Positions 47,330 through 60,299 of a stretch of 64,000 nt of DNA are shown in pieces (the stretch's first letter is position 1; each line of letters starts with the position of its first letter). A program made the translations under genes and the position numbers. Below the pieces are notes generated by a model that saw only the letters and a list, made by a program, of their open reading frames with translations, had not been told where the DNA came from and made no database searches. This DNA is from Diospyros lotus (Eukaryota; Streptophyta; Magnoliopsida; Ericales; Ebenaceae): NCBI RefSeq assembly GCF_014633365.1, contig NC_068349.1:17002753-17066752 (forward strand), read 5' to 3'.

Positions 47330-49140
47330 AGATGGCATCTAGTTATTGTAATATGGGAACAAATTATGTAAATCTTGCAAATTTAATAAATATGTTTTCA
47401 TATTTTAAGGTCTTATCTTCATTCATACCTCTCCAATTAATTATATGAATGAGCCTTTAGATTTTTTTATGATAGTCTTATTCTTAAGTATTAAGTATAT
47501 GTGACAAAAACTTTCGGATTAAGGATTTCCTATTAGTATTCCCAGACATTAGATTTCTCAGGAGGGAACTATGATTAATCAATTATAGACTAGCACATGG
47601 ATTACTACATTTGATTAGTATAAAATACTAATGATAAATAATAGTGAGTCGCATGCCATAATCTATGAGATGGATGGGTAGTTGTTAGTTGAACATCTAC
47701 TAGATGTGACGTAAGTGATAGATCACTTTGCTGAGATGATCTATGATCTGTTACTATTTTTTATTATGTTACTAGTCTTTAGACTAGAGGAAACACAATT
47801 GTCTTGTATGACGGTGCCTCAGATTTGTCGTTACTAAGAACAACCCCATTATTGAGTGAGAGATGCACTGTGTGGTCTTTGTGCAGTAGTGTATAGAAGC
47901 AAGTGATTACTAATGGGATCTGTCGACCTTCAGCATGAGGTGAGCATCCTATGCGATCAAGGGTGGTTGTGGTTTTCTAAACCCCTAACCAAGGTGCACA
48001 TGATTGGAAATGTGTTTTCGATTTAGAAGGAGTTTCGAAATGTCATCTAGATCACACCATTCTAGATCTTAACACATCTATTGATTTAATGAGTTTGATC
48101 AGTTTATGACTCTCACTCAATCAGGATGTTAGTCAATGAAGGGATTATAGTACACATGAATCAAAAGCCCAAATAGGTTCTCTTTAAAGTATGACTTCAT
48201 TACTGGTAGGATTACCCTAACATAGTGCTAGTCACTTAGGGTCTTTCGGGATACATCGAGGAGATAGAGAGATCCTCGTTATAAACCAAAGTGTTTGGTC
48301 AGCGTTAAACTATTTGATGTGTCATGATTGTTACTCAGTGGTGAATTTAAAAGGTCACACGCACATCCGAGTGTAGTGGTTAACTAAGTGATGTAAGTTA
48401 TAATTATTGATCGTCATTAAGAGATAATGATGATGACACTTTTAAGAGTTAACAGATTGGGTTTAAATTAATCAGAGCAATTTTCAAGAGTTGGCAGGCA
48501 TGCTGTTAAGAGTTAATAGGGGGCTTGGTTTCATTATGAGATAATGAAATGGCTATTAAGCGTTAATAGCGGGCCTAGATGCAATTTACAAGAATTAAAA
48601 CAAGAGACAACTTTGGTCGACCAACTCTTGGGTTCAGTCAATCGAACCATGGAAGAATCAGTCGACCAATTCAAAAATCAATTGTAAGAACCTTGCAAAA
48701 CGATAGACGATTTCCCAAAACTAGTCAACTGTTCATATTTGCAAAGGTCGCAATTCGGCACGATCTCTTATCGTTTTTTGCAATGGTTTCGACCGTGAGT
48801 TGGAGTATGGCGTGCCTGGGGAGGATGGCGTGCCTAGGGCATGCCTCTCTTTGTCTCCCTATTATCCCCCATCTCTCTCTCTTTCTCCTAATCGATTTTG
48901 TTTGATTTGGGATATTTAGGGTTTTATGGGATCATATATAAGGAATAGAAAAGAAAAAATGCAGAACAATCTTGGCTACATTTGATGCCCAAAACTCTCT
49001 CTCGGTTAAGAGCATTTTCTCATTATTCTAAAGCCTTTGAATCCCTCATTCCATTTGCTCCTTGTTTGCGATTGCTATTATAGTAATTCCAATCCAATAG
49101 TAAGACTGATGTGGATTCAGAATCCCTATTCTTGTGAACC
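47330..49140 (+). mobile_element. LTR-like block of uncertain family
   Basis: No gene is supported. A TATA-like CATATATAAGGAATAG near 48934 followed by a short leader, together with AGTCGACCAA / GTCAATCGAACC motifs (about 48615-48680) upstream, suggests an LTR U3-R-U5 layout on the plus strand. TSD and LTR ends were not found. The frame at 48579-48905 is not convincing as protein. Confidence 0.35.
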
Positions 49141-49217
49141 CATTTCTAGTTTAATCACTTACAAGAGGTTTAGCTAGCACATAGGCCTCATTGTAGGTTT
49201 CAACCACATTCGAATCA

Positions 49218-49590
49218 TGTTGGTCCATAGCCATAGTCGTAGCAACTCCGTGAGATTTCCCATTGAGACCTCGGGATGGGGTTGTGAACCTAAAGTATGG
49301 ATAGGGATAAAGAGTCATGCCTTTCCTAACAGTTATCGCTTTTGGCACAGTGGTAGTGCTCAATCTTAAAGGTTCCTGGTGCGGTCCAACTAGTATCAGA
49401 GTAGGTTGCAGGTTCGAGTCTCCTTTGGTGCACTGGTGGGGGACTGTTAGTCCATAACCATATCCCCAGCAGCTCCATGAGACTACCTGTTGAGACTTGG
49501 GGATAGGGTTGCAAACCCACAGTATGGATAAGGATAAAAAGTTGTGCCTCTGCTAACAGTTATAACTTTTGGTATGGTGGTATGCACTCA
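49218..49590 (+). mobile_element. TRIM-like element arranged in tandem
   Basis: Two similar segments of about 110-115 bp, 49218-49329 (TGTTGGTCCATAGCC ... CCTAACA) and about 49446-49558 (TGTTAGTCCATAACC ... GCTAACA), have TG...CA ends like short LTRs. Between them lies about 115 bp with CTAGTATCAGAGTAGG (decayed primer-site-like) and a G-rich tract GGTGGGGGAC before the second. After the second, the interior restarts (GTTATAACTTTTGGTATGGTGGTA matches GTTATCGCTTTTGGCACAGTGGTA), implying a partly lost third unit, as in tandem TRIMs. The GGTTCGAGTC box-B-like motif at about 49412 is not part of a tRNA. Confidence 0.5.
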
Positions 49591-51637
49591 GTGGGTTTGA
49601 GCCAAAATTGGGTGGGTTTGAGAGGATTTGAGGTAAAGATTGTGTTCTTAAAAGAAAATGAAAGGTTTTACAAAAAGAAGAAGTGAAATTGATAGAGAAA
49701 TGGGGGAGAACGGGCCCCGCCAGGAAAATTCAAAACTTCGTCAAAGTTCAAATCCAACATTTCTCCCCCAATTTCAAGCTTGAATCCAACTCTCTCAAGA
49801 AGGAAAGAAGTAAATAAAGCAAGGTCCCTCACTTCTCCTCCATTTCTTTTTAAGTATTGAATTTTTCTTTGGGGATTGGACTTGGGGTTTTGAGAAAGGA
49901 AGTTAAATGCTTGTAGAGTTGTTTAATATGGGGATTTAAGTGTTGGCATGAATTTTATAAAAGAAATCAAAGTCTTGGAGGGTTAAAAGGTTGGGGGTTG
50001 TGATTTTAAATCTTGGTTTAAATCTTTTTGGGACTTTTGTTGTGAGCCAATTTATTGAGCATCCAAGGCAAGTTTTCCCCTCCTTTTTTCTATTTATTGA
50101 GCATTTAATCCTATTGTGGGGATGAGTTTGGGGGAATATTGGGTTGTTGTTAAATCTTCCAATTTGAGATCTTGAAATAAGAAATTGGGGGCTTGTGAGA
50201 GTTGCAAACTATGGAGCTAAGTATTGGTGATGATTTTGGGAAGAAAAACAAGTTTTGGAAAAAAGATAATTTTTTGCTTTATTTTGGTTGATTCTTAATT
50301 TTGATGACTTTAAATTCTTGTGCATGATTGTTGTGAGCCAAAATGGGGTTTGTGCTCCACAATTTCTAAGGAATTGTGGTTTTTTATTAGGATTAGAAAC
50401 TAGCAAGAATTGGGCTCTTGCTAGCCTTGCTCTTTGTTTCATTTTTTGTCCCTATAGCAACTCGAATTGACTTAATTTCCCTTCAAGTTGACATGTCTGT
50501 ACCTTAAATCAACTCATTTGATAAAAAATGCACAAAAATGTTCCAAATCAATTCTAAGGAAAATATCTTCATACTTTCATGTCTCCCAAGGTCCCTAATG
50601 AAATTTAAAGAAGTAATTGACCATGAAGGCGTGATGTAAATGTCTCTAATTTTTTAGAATGTTTAATATTGGCATAGGAAAGTATAGTATATGTGCATCA
50701 TGAGCATAACTTTGTGTAAGCATATGATAACATGATATATGAGTGAACATGGAACATGAATTATAATTGTTCCATGTGCATACGTCTGTGGGCACTAAAG
50801 TGTTGTATTACATGGCAAGTTAATGCCCACGGTGCAGAGGATTCCGCGAGATATATCCCCCAACAACCAGTGGGCTTATATTATGCCTGACCAGTGTTTT
50901 ATGCTCATTCGGTGACGACTGGGGGCGCATCTATTAGTGACGACAATGAGCAAGAGTATATATTTATTTGGTTATAGCCAACAGTTAAGATAAGACCATT
51001 GATCCCCAAAGATATCATTGTTTCTTTGGTTGCAGGTGTTCAACTATAAGCCGATATGTATTATTGTTTATTATGTGGGGTCGAATGGCCATGTATGTGT
51101 TATCGGCTTATATTTGCATGTTGCATAAACATGATATTGCATTGGGTGGGGGTGAGTGAACATCTTAAATATAATGCCTCTTTGTGGTTTGAGTGTTACC
51201 CACCATGTATCCTCCATGTCTGAATTCAGCTATACTATTCTTCTTATATTTTATGTTTGTTGAGCCTTGCGGCTCACATTTGTATTCTTCACCATTCTAG
51301 ATGGGGGTTCAAGTAAGGCAGTTGATTAGCTATGTGTGCCGAGGCACTCTCTATTGAAAGATCTTAGGAGTGTTTTGAGAGGCTAGTGTGTCATCATTAT
51401 CTCTTTACAGCAAATGCAATATACCCATAGGATGTATGTTTTGTAAAAATGTTAAAAGTCTCCTTACTTGTTTTAAGTGGTAAATGAATGGATGACATGT
51501 ATGGGTTGATGTTTGTCTTAATATATCTCTTTATGCATGTAATAAGGTGAATGTTAGGTTATTATCCTCCCATCTAACTCTTTTTCTCTCTTCGAGGATC
51601 CCTGAGTATTGGGTTGCTCGGGAGAAAGGGTGTTACA
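49591..51637 (+). mobile_element. Large LTR-like block, gypsy type
   Basis: Plus-strand landmarks resemble large chromovirus LTRs and the minus reading of the solo LTR at 23972-26117: TTGAGCCTTGCGGCTCACAT (about 51260) with TCACCATTCTAGATGG, and an end GGGAGAAAGGGTGTTACA at about 51637. The 5' limit is uncertain and no TSD was found, so this may be a solo or truncated LTR. The frames at 50209-50442 and 50288-50470 are chance frames. Confidence 0.42.
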
Positions 51638-52044
51638 GTGAACCTCAAAGGTACGCCAAACAGACACAATAGGGAGCCATTTCATTTTCGTTTGTTGTTG
51701 TTATTGTCATGACAAGGAAACGATAGCAAACATCCCTTACCACAACACTTATTTTGTGTTGAGGTAAGGCATCGCTCAAACTTAGTTCTTCCATGCTTTT
51801 TAGTCTAACCTTTAAGGATTTGGCAGGATTCGAAAGGACTAAACAATAAATCAAGTGTCAGGTACCCCTTGTCTTGCAACTTGCATACATACATGGATAA
51901 ATCACACACAACTAGAAGCAACTCTTTAAACGATAAAAGAATCATGTGTTCATTCACTATGCCTTTTTCTAAGTACTAAGGTGTGACTTATGCACAATTA
52001 ATTCAAACAGTGTAGCTTAGTCAAATATGCATATAACAATGAAA

Positions 52045-54140
52045 AGAATGTTGATTCCACATAAACTATATCATAATACCAAACAAAATTTGCATATAAC
52101 AGTGTACCTTAATAAGGTTTCTCAAATCATATTAATCATTTATTAATTTAATTCTACCATCGAATTTCTAAGCAGATGTCAAGAGAACAAATAAGCATTA
52201 AGTTCTTTCAAAACATCTAATCTTAGAAAGAGATTTAACTCATTAAACTTTCTCAATTCTCACACATGAGCTAATCATATTTTGATATTATAGTTTATCA
52301 TGTGATTTATATTGTTTATAAATCTAATTTATAATAATCTTTTAATCCGACATGCATAAATTATCAAATCATTAAAAAGTGATCAATATCTTAAAGCATT
52401 AAATACAATAATATAAACTTTTCATACAAATAATAATTAAATTTTAAATCGAATTAAACAAATAGTAACATAGTCTTAAAATTAAAATCCATCTAAACCT
52501 TAACTAAAAGAATTTAATTAGACATAACTACAAATAAAAATAAAATTAAAATAAAAATTAAAATTAAACGAACAAGAAAGATAGAACCACATCCTTTTGC
52601 TTCAGCTTGCTCCTCGCGTGAGGCAGCTGCGCGGCCAAGCCTTGCGGCGTGCGAGTGTCTGCGTGCAACGCCTTGCTTCCGTCTCCAATACGATCCGTAC
52701 TTTTCCCAATTGCAATTGTCCTCCCCTTTTATATTAATTTAATCCTCAATTGCCGCCGCCAGTTCCCACTCCAATTTGAATTCTTTTCTTCTCAATCTCA
52801 ATCATCCTCCACTTTTAATTTTTTTATTCCTTTTATCTCCACCCTAATCTCCTTCAATTAATTTGAATTCTTTATCTTCTACTCCAATTTCTCCTCAATT
52901 GATTTGATATCTCCTCGTTTGCCGAGAATTTCTTCTTTTAATAATTATTTAATATTAATCTCAGTATTATTTTTTAATTAATTTATAATATCAAAATTAA
53001 TATTATAAATCATCAAAAATTTCTTAGGTTAAGCCCAACTTCATGAATGTAATTGCTTTGCAAAAATATTTAAATTATATAAAATTCATATAAATTCACA
53101 CTTTAAATAAAAAAATAACACAAAATTAAGATAAAAATTAAATAAAAATATCTATAAAATTAAATCCTATCAAATACGTCGCATTTAACTTTTTGTTTGT
53201 CCTCAGGTGAAGCAGATGAGAAACTAAAGAGATAATACTTTATTTTCATATTAGGCCAAAATTAAGGAATCCAACAATATATCAATGCAAAATTACTTGA
53301 AAAATCAGTTATCATCCATATTATCATATCAATTCCAAATCTAATAGCACTAATTGAAAGACTTAATCATTCAAAATTATCATTTTTGCTTTGGTGCATG
53401 CTTCAAAATTGATTAATGAAAACATGCAATTAACACAATTAAATCATTTAATAGTTTTCTTGTAATTATTTTGTCCACTACTGCAAACATAAGGAGTAAC
53501 AGGAATGAATATATTTTTTTTATTTTCAAAGTATTACTTGACTTTTGACACGAATGTCGACATTTTATGATAAAGGACACCAAGTTACTCTCCTAAATAA
53601 TTGCTTAGGATATATATGTATACTCATATTTCGAACCAACATTTGACTTCAACGATAATGTAGGATTAAACTATTAACCCCCTTTTCCCGATTACTAAGC
53701 AGCCCCATGACATAGGAGTAGAAATATGGCAAATTTTTTTTTTTTTGCATATTTCAGCCTTGAATTTTTTTCATCATCCCTTTTTATTTCAACTTTGTTT
53801 AAAACTAGTTTTAAGAAATAATCACTATATTATTCTCACATAATCAATCATACATAATCAAAAAAATGTCATAAATTTGTTCAAAAAATATATATTTCAA
53901 CAATCATGATAATATGACATAATTAATTAATTTTCCTTAACATTGTTATACTTAGAATCAATAATCAAATAAAATAATTCCCAATAAGTTAATTATGCAT
54001 TGAATCAAAACTAATATAGGAAACATGAATTCAACCTATACATGAAAATAAACATTTTTCTAAAAAAAAAAAAAATCATTGTTCATGCATATTATTTTTT
54101 AATTTTCAAGCAATCAAACAAAATATAGGAAATATTGAAT
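52045..54140. other. AT-rich non-coding part of the Athila-like element
   Basis: No gene is seen. It probably covers the 3' LTR and 3' untranslated part in the minus orientation. A GC-rich island at about 52605-52690 (GAGGCAGCTGCGCGGCC) is followed by pyrimidine-rich sequence to about 52900. Confidence 0.4.
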
Positions 54141-54639
54141 TTCTCACTCCCACACTTACAATTAAACATTGTCCTCAATGTTTAAAAATAAGACAAGAGG
54201 AAAAAGAAATCAATACTCCCCTAATGCAGACCTCCTAAGATTGCTGAAAATTGTTCTGCTTATCCTTTTGGGAGATGAGGGGCAAAATTTTTGCATGCAC
54301 TAAATCCTAAAAAAAAAATATTAAAAATAAAATAAGAAAGCGATCCAAGAACATTCTAAAAATCAATAGAAATTAAAATAAAAATAAAGAAAGAAAAAAT
54401 AATATTTGGAATAAGGTGTCTTCCATCAAGCGTCTCTTTGTTGTCATTATATTGACTAGGTCTCCATATTCAAGGACGCTTAAATTCCTCTAATTTCCTC
54501 TTCTTTACTATTATATCTTTTAATAATTTGTCATAACTTTTTTCTCCATTAATGAATCACGGTCTTCTTCTTTAGTTTCAAGGTCTCTTTTTTTCCTCTT
54601 TTATGTGCTCCTCATCTTTTTCTTCTTTTTCAAGATCTT

Positions 54640-55300
54640 ATTTACCTCACAAAGTGATGGGCTTAACTTGTTCCCTTGAATTCTTCTCAGTATTATTAGG
54701 TAATCCTTTTTGTGGGCTTTCCAAAATTTCTTGAATAAGTTGTCCAATTTGAGTTCCCAAGCTTTGAATTCTTGTCTTTGTACTATTAATAAATTTTGTC
54801 ATCATATCCTCCAAATTTGACTTCTTCTCTTGTTGATTTTGTTGTTGTTGAAAGTTGGGAGGTGGTCGTTTTTCCTTATTACTCCAAGTGAAATAAGGAT
54901 GGCTCCACCATCTTGGATTGTAAGTGTTGAAGTATGGATTAAAATTGAACTTCTTGTCACCATAAAAGATAAAATTAGCTGATTAAAATTGAACCTATTG
55001 CCACCATAAGAGATAAAATTAACTTGTTTAGAGGAATAATAAAAAAGATTTCATATTTGACAATCTATGCTAGTGTGCTCCCTTTGCCCACAAAGCTCAC
55101 AATAAAGAAAAGGGACGAAGAAACACTTATAGCTAAAACCCTCCAAAATTATCCAATTTATTATTTAATGTAGCAATTTGAACAAATAAGATATCGATAG
55201 GATCAACATTATAAATTCCAACTCTTTTTTTATTTTCTCTCTCAGTGCTCCGTTTACAACTATTGGTTGCCATCTCTTCCAAAAGTTCTTAAGAGTCGAA
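54640..55300 (-). pseudogene. Athila-like gag remnant (C-terminal half)
   Basis: Minus-strand reading gives Athila Gag features in order: LLEEMATNSCKRS (about 55285-55245), VGIYNVDPIDILFVQIATLN, a zinc knuckle read in another frame as CELCGQREHTSIDC (C-x2-C-x4-H-x4-C, near 55105-55060), YFNTYNPRWWSHPYFTWSN (about 54940-54880), the Gln-rich FQQQQNQQEKKSNLEDM, LGTQIGQLIQEIL, and NNTEKNSREQVKPITL near 54690-54655. At least one frameshift and several stops separate these pieces. The capsid half is missing. Confidence 0.85.
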
Positions 55301-55460
55301 GAAAAAAATAAAAAATAAAATAATAATATAATATAATATAATAATAATGATAATAATAAAATAAAATTAAATAGAATTAAAATTTTGAATCCTAAAATAA
55401 AACAAAAAGATGTTCAATCTAAGGCTAATTTATGTAGTTTTGATATGCAATAAACTAGTT

Positions 55461-55480
55461 CTTGACAACAGTACCAAAAA
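55461..55480 (-). other. Decayed Athila-type primer-binding site
   Basis: On the minus strand this reads TTTTTGGTACTGTTGTCAAG, close to the Athila family primer site TGGCGCCGTTG with C-to-T/A decay. It sits between the LTR remnant (from about 55484) and the gag remnant, as expected. Confidence 0.6.
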
Positions 55481-55555
55481 AACTTGATATGTGACTTATA
55501 CACATTTAATTCAAACTAGTGTACCATAGTCAAATATGAATATAACGATGAAAAG

Positions 55556-58095
55556 TAGGGGATAGCAAAAGTTTGATCTACTTGAACTAACCAAATCGAA
55601 CCGATCGAACTTGTTAGTTCAGTTCGATTTTTATCTTTCATCGGTTTAGCTCGGTTACTTTTTCCAAGAAATTTGGGTATTCAATTTTGTTCGATTTTTT
55701 TTTTGTCAAGATAACCAAACTAACCGAACCGACCGAACTTTAAAATGATATTGTTTTATGGTTATAAAACGATGTCATTTTTTGATTGGCCGCATGCAAA
55801 CAAAGAAAAGAATAAGAGAAGAAGAAATAAAGGAAGAAGAAAAGAGAGACTGAGAGAGTTTGAAATCCACAACCACAGGCTCAAACTGAAACCCAAACCA
55901 TCAGAAATTGCCTTTTCCTTCACCTGATCGTCATCGTCGTCTGCTTCGATCATTTGCCATACGCCTTTAGCCGCATTCCCCTTTGCCATCGGCCGTCGAT
56001 CGACGATTGTCATCTCATTTTGCTCGTCGCCTTCAGGCCTTCTCCTTTTGGCCACTCCCATGCCACTCGACCTTCCTTGTTCCTTTGTCGACTGATTGTT
56101 GTCCCTGTCTCACCCTTCGTCCCCTTTGTCGTCAGCCTTCATCTCATCGTTCGTCATCCCCTTCGTCGTCGACTGTCAACTGACAAATGTTGTCCCTTTT
56201 TGCTTGTCACATTCAGCTTCTCCCACGCTATTCGACATTTCTTATTCATTCTTTCTTTCTTCCTTGTTCCTTTGATGATTGATTGTCGTCCAAATCATCA
56301 CCATTTGTCCCCCTTCTCCGTCGACCTTTGTCTCATAGACCGTCTTCCCCTTCTCTGACCTGTGACTCATGACTGACCTACCTACGACTCACAAAGGTGA
56401 GTTTTAGTTACGTTAGGGTATTAATTTTTCAATTGTTTTGACTTTTGGGATGGTTTTTTCTATTATGTTTGTGTACTTGCTTGAGACTAATTTTTCCAAT
56501 ATATTTTGTAACAGACTAATACAAAATGACCTCAACGTCATCATCTTGCAATGTAAGTATTATATAGTATTTTTTAAATTGATTCATGTTTTACATTCGT
56601 TTTGATATGTATAGTTTTATTTCTATATGTGTGTATTTTTATAGAAATAGTTCAAAGAAGGCTATGTGATAACAAAAGTCTCATTTGTGAGAAAAGGATG
56701 AGAAGGGATAATAACATATGTGAATCCATGACGTGGAATATAAATCATATAATAGTCTTACAGAAGATATGGGATAAAGATTATTAGAGAGCTAATCAAC
56801 CACTTGGGTTAAGCCTTGTGATAATGGTAAAGATGATTATGTTATGCATGTACAACATGTCATATGTGTATTAACCAAAGCATATAAGTATTCAAAATCT
56901 TATTTGAACCTAAAGATTGCTCTCTCCCAAGAATCCAGAATAAAAAAAAAAAAATAGAATAAAAACACAAGTCAAATGACAATAATAACATAAGACATTT
57001 AAACTCAGCAAAAAGAAAACCTAAATAAAAATTTTCCTCTATATTAATTTTGTATTTATCCACCAAAGGTAAGTATATTAAGTTCCTAAAGATCTTAAAT
57101 GCCTAGGTTATTGTTTACTTGGCTATGAGATTCCAATATTTCCAAAGAAAGGTTTCAAAACATTACAAATCACTCTGAACAATGACTTAGATGTCCTTCC
57201 AACTATATGTTCCCACTCTTTTAATATATATTAATTACAACTGTATTGATTTTAGATAAGAAGATGAGAAGACACCAATCACACCATAAAGAACTTTATC
57301 GATGATAGTTTACGGCTTGCATCAATACTCGCGCCAAGTCGAGCTCAAGATGATACATGTGCAACATCACTTAAAAAGATAAAGAGGAAAACAATCACAT
57401 CTAAGTCAAAGGTACGAGATCATTTTACGAAATTTGTAAATTCTAAGGGTCAAATTAAAGGGAAATACAATCATTGTTCTAGGAAGTTTCACTATGATCC
57501 CCTAAAAAATAGGATTAGGCTTTAAGGAATCATATGGGATTTTATAAAAACACCCTCATAGTATAGAAACCCATCAAACGCAATTACACTTGCAATCAAC
57601 TTCAAAGGGAGATAAGAATATATGTGCACTTATTAATTAGAAATTTGATCAAATACTTGCTAGAAATGTTTTAGCTTGTATAGTGATAGTAGATAAGCTT
57701 TCTTTCAAATTTGTTAAGCGTGAATGATTTAGGCAATTTATGTTTGTTATTTGTCCTAAATTTTGAATTCCTTATCGTTGGACTATTTCTTATGACTATT
57801 TTGACTTATTCAATGAAGACAGATTGAATTTGATGAATGAGTTAAAAAATTTCTGTCAAAGAGTTTACTTAATTACTGACACATAGATCTCAATTCAAAA
57901 GATTAATGATATGTGTTTGACGGGGCATTATATTGACAACAATTGAATGTTGAAAAAAAAAATCTTAAATTTTTGTCCAATTTATCGTCATAAAGGTGAC
58001 GTCATTTCAGTGGCAATTGATAAATGTCTGATAAAATGAAAACTTGATAGTGTTTTTACCTCATGTCATACCTCTTTCGGTTTTGTCATCCAATG
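55556..58095 (+). mobile_element. Truncated hAT DNA transposon
   Basis: The left end TAGGGGATAGCAAAAG followed by subterminal CGAACC/GGTTCG-like motifs (about 55590-55740) is typical of plant hAT elements (TAGGGGTGAGCAAA type). A GC-rich leader with CGTCGTC and CCCTTTGTCG repeats (about 55920-56390) precedes the transposase remnant. No matching right terminal repeat was found; transposase homology ends near 58095, where other repeat sequence begins, so the 3' half is missing. It cuts into the LTR of the Athila-like element. Confidence 0.75.
56526..58090 (+). pseudogene. Degenerate hAT transposase (BED finger and catalytic start)
   Basis: A short first exon at 56526-56552 (MTSTSSSCN, donor GTAAGT at 56553) is followed by a remnant from about 57301. 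It has APSRAQDDTCATSLKKIKRK, then a BED-type finger segment VRDHFTKFVNSKGQIKG (about 57409-57460) in which the expected first zinc Cys is Tyr (GKYNHC). A stop near 57523 and frameshifts follow. The hAT core start is readable: NFCQRVYLITDT (about 57848-57885), DMCLTGHYIDNN, KILNFCPIYRHKGD and VAIDKCLIK, with stops at Trp positions. The C-terminal dimerisation region is absent. It cannot make active transposase. Confidence 0.85.
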
Positions 58096-58099
58096 CAAT

Positions 58100-58475
58100 C
58101 TTATTGCATTCTAACACCTATCAAATGGATGTAACCGGCAAAGAGACAAAGCCTTCATAACAATTGACAATTTTTAGCAATTGGCAGAAATTGTCGACTA
58201 TTTTCACAAAACGATCGACTATTCTCTCACTACATCAAACTGATCGATAGTTTCAAAAGACTATCAACTATTTTTCTAGGTATCTCAAAATCGATCGACA
58301 GTTTCTCATTATTGGTCGACACTTTCTTAGCCAAAAGTTAAAAGTAGTCAACCACTTGGAAGAACCAATTGACAGTTACCTGGAGAAATAGCAAGCAACA
58401 TCCATGTTTGACAAACATTACACGAACAAGCGTATGGGATAAAATTACTGAGTTGAGGTTCTGATACCACTAAAA
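58100..58475 (-). other. LTR-retroelement debris with decayed iMet primer site
   Basis: GGTTCTGATACCAC (58459-58472) is the reverse complement of a TGGTATCAGAACC primer-site-like sequence, suggesting a minus-strand LTR element whose LTR would start just to the right. Left of it, GATCGACTATTTTC-like words recur irregularly (about 58190-58360). No protein motif was seen. Confidence 0.4.
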
Positions 58476-60240
58476 GAATAATGATGTGCACTAACATTTA
58501 GCAGTAGATGCAAACAAAATACTTGCATGACACAATAACAAAATAAGTTTTTAATTTTTTTTTCAAAATTCAAACAAAATAAACAACGAAAATAAATCAT
58601 TTCTTACATGAAACATGACACAGTGACAACCACCACCATATCTATATAATAAAACTACCAAATGGAAATACTTGAAAAGTAACTTTTACCTCGAGCCCGA
58701 ATTTTCAAGATAGTGTATTCATGTTACAAGTACAATTGCGGAGGTGCCAACGTCGAGATATACAGTGTTGTGGTGATTGACCCTCAAAACCATCATTTGG
58801 TATAGTGAAGAATATTGAATTAATTAAATACAAGATATGCTACGCTATTAAATTAAAAAAAAAAAATTGCTTTCACTAAACGTGAGTATCAACTGCGCCA
58901 CTAGTAAAACATCATTTAGCTTTTAACACGAAAAGTTAAAAAAACAGTTAAAAGAAAGCGTGATATTAAACTAATTCAAAAATAAAATCTTTTACCTATA
59001 TTTTAATATCTCTACAACTATTCTGCCCACTTGTTCCATGAAATTAACAACAATAAACAAATAAATAAATGAAGACCCAACATATTGCACGTCTCTCCAT
59101 CGGGCGGCGGGTGGGATTAATGGAAAACGAAATTTAAATCACACACACACACACGCGCGCATATATCTCGTGGGCCCCACCAGATTCTTATGATTTTATG
59201 TTTTTAACCTTTACCCTTTACCTATTTCTGCATTCCACCTCAAATTTGTTGGAGACGGCAAAAACAAATTATTGATATAAAATAATACTATTTATACATT
59301 TGTACATGATTGGAAATTATAAAAGTGTTATATTATATTATCTTAAATAATTTTTATAAAAATAAAATATATCTTTTAATATCATTACATTTACAATGTA
59401 TATATTTTAAGGTTATAATAATGTTATAAAGATCATATTAAATTTTCATATTGGAATTTTAAATTTAAATATTATGTTTTTCGAATATCTTATTTTGATA
59501 TTTAAAGATCTATTGTTAAATTAAAATTTCAAAATACCCTTAAAGATTTGATTGAAAATGAAAAATACTACAAATAAATAAATTGGTCATTAACTATGTG
59601 TGATCTCTCCAAACTAAAATTTATAAATATAAAGGTTAAAAAGTTAATTATACATTTCAAATGACTTTTAATAAAGGTTTTTTTATTTTTTTTAATTCAT
59701 CTAGGACGTTCAAATTTTTCCTGACTAATCCTTAAGGACGGATGGCCTTTTTTTGATGCACTTTTTGGATAAATTCGAATATGAACACAATTTATACATA
59801 TTCAGAACTAAACATTTAGTGTAGTTCATGCAGAATTTGCCTTTTAGTCTCACTATTATTTTTTAATTAAATACTATCGTCTAGTAATAATTTTATTTTT
59901 AAGTTATTGCACTGATTTAAATTTTAATATTTTATATAAAATTTTAAATATTTTATTATTACCCAATATTCGTGAGAATTTAATAAAAAGTTTATTAAGC
60001 AGTCAACAAAACCATAAAACTAAATTTACCCAAGTACAAGGCAAGGCAAAGGTGTTCCTGATCACCTCAACGGTCATTTCTTTTCGCAAAAAAGAAAAAA
60101 AAATATTATTTTATAATAATTAAGCATACATTAAAGAGATTGGAATAAAGAATACGATTATAAATGTTATTTTGTTGAATTTCATGTAAATTTCCAAGAA
60201 ATGAAAGGGCTTATGTCGGTGGAAATTGGGAACTAGAGTA
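58476..60240. other. AT-rich region upstream of the BSK gene
   Basis: No gene is seen. A (CA)n(CG)n microsatellite lies at 59141-59162. The rest is very AT-rich. The proximal promoter of the BSK gene should lie near the right end, but no TATA box can be chosen with confidence. Confidence 0.4.
59141..59162. repeat. (CA)n(CG)n microsatellite
   Basis: CACACACACACACACGCGCGC followed by ATATAT. Confidence 0.9.
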
Positions 60241-60299
60241 ATTGAGTACAGACTGAGGGGATCTCCCCATGCTTATCTCTACTTGGTATATCTGTCTAC

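Larger units (their letters stand above)
51978..55555 (-). mobile_element. Athila-like gypsy element with pol missing
   Basis: A shared segment GTGACTTATRCACA...CAAATATGMATATAACRATGAAAAG occurs at about 51980-52044 and 55490-55555, consistent with remnants of the two LTRs. Next to the right copy, on the minus strand, TTTTTGGTACTGTTGTCAAG (55461-55480) is a decayed Athila primer site (TGGCGCCGTTG type). Gag sequence follows (55300 to about 54650), and then ACAATGTTTAATTGTAAGTG (minus, near 54175), typical of the non-coding region after pol in Athila elements. RT and integrase are absent. The right LTR copy is cut at 55555 by a hAT element. The outer limit on the left is approximate. Confidence 0.68.

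Noticed and set aside
49380..49425. tRNA-like segment with GGTTCGAGTC
   Set aside because: The box B match is good, but there is no correctly spaced box A or cloverleaf; it fits the interior of a TRIM-like element.
55954..56358. 134-residue GC-rich plus-strand frame
   Set aside because: It consists of degenerate repeats in the hAT leader, with overlapping frames on both strands and no domain.
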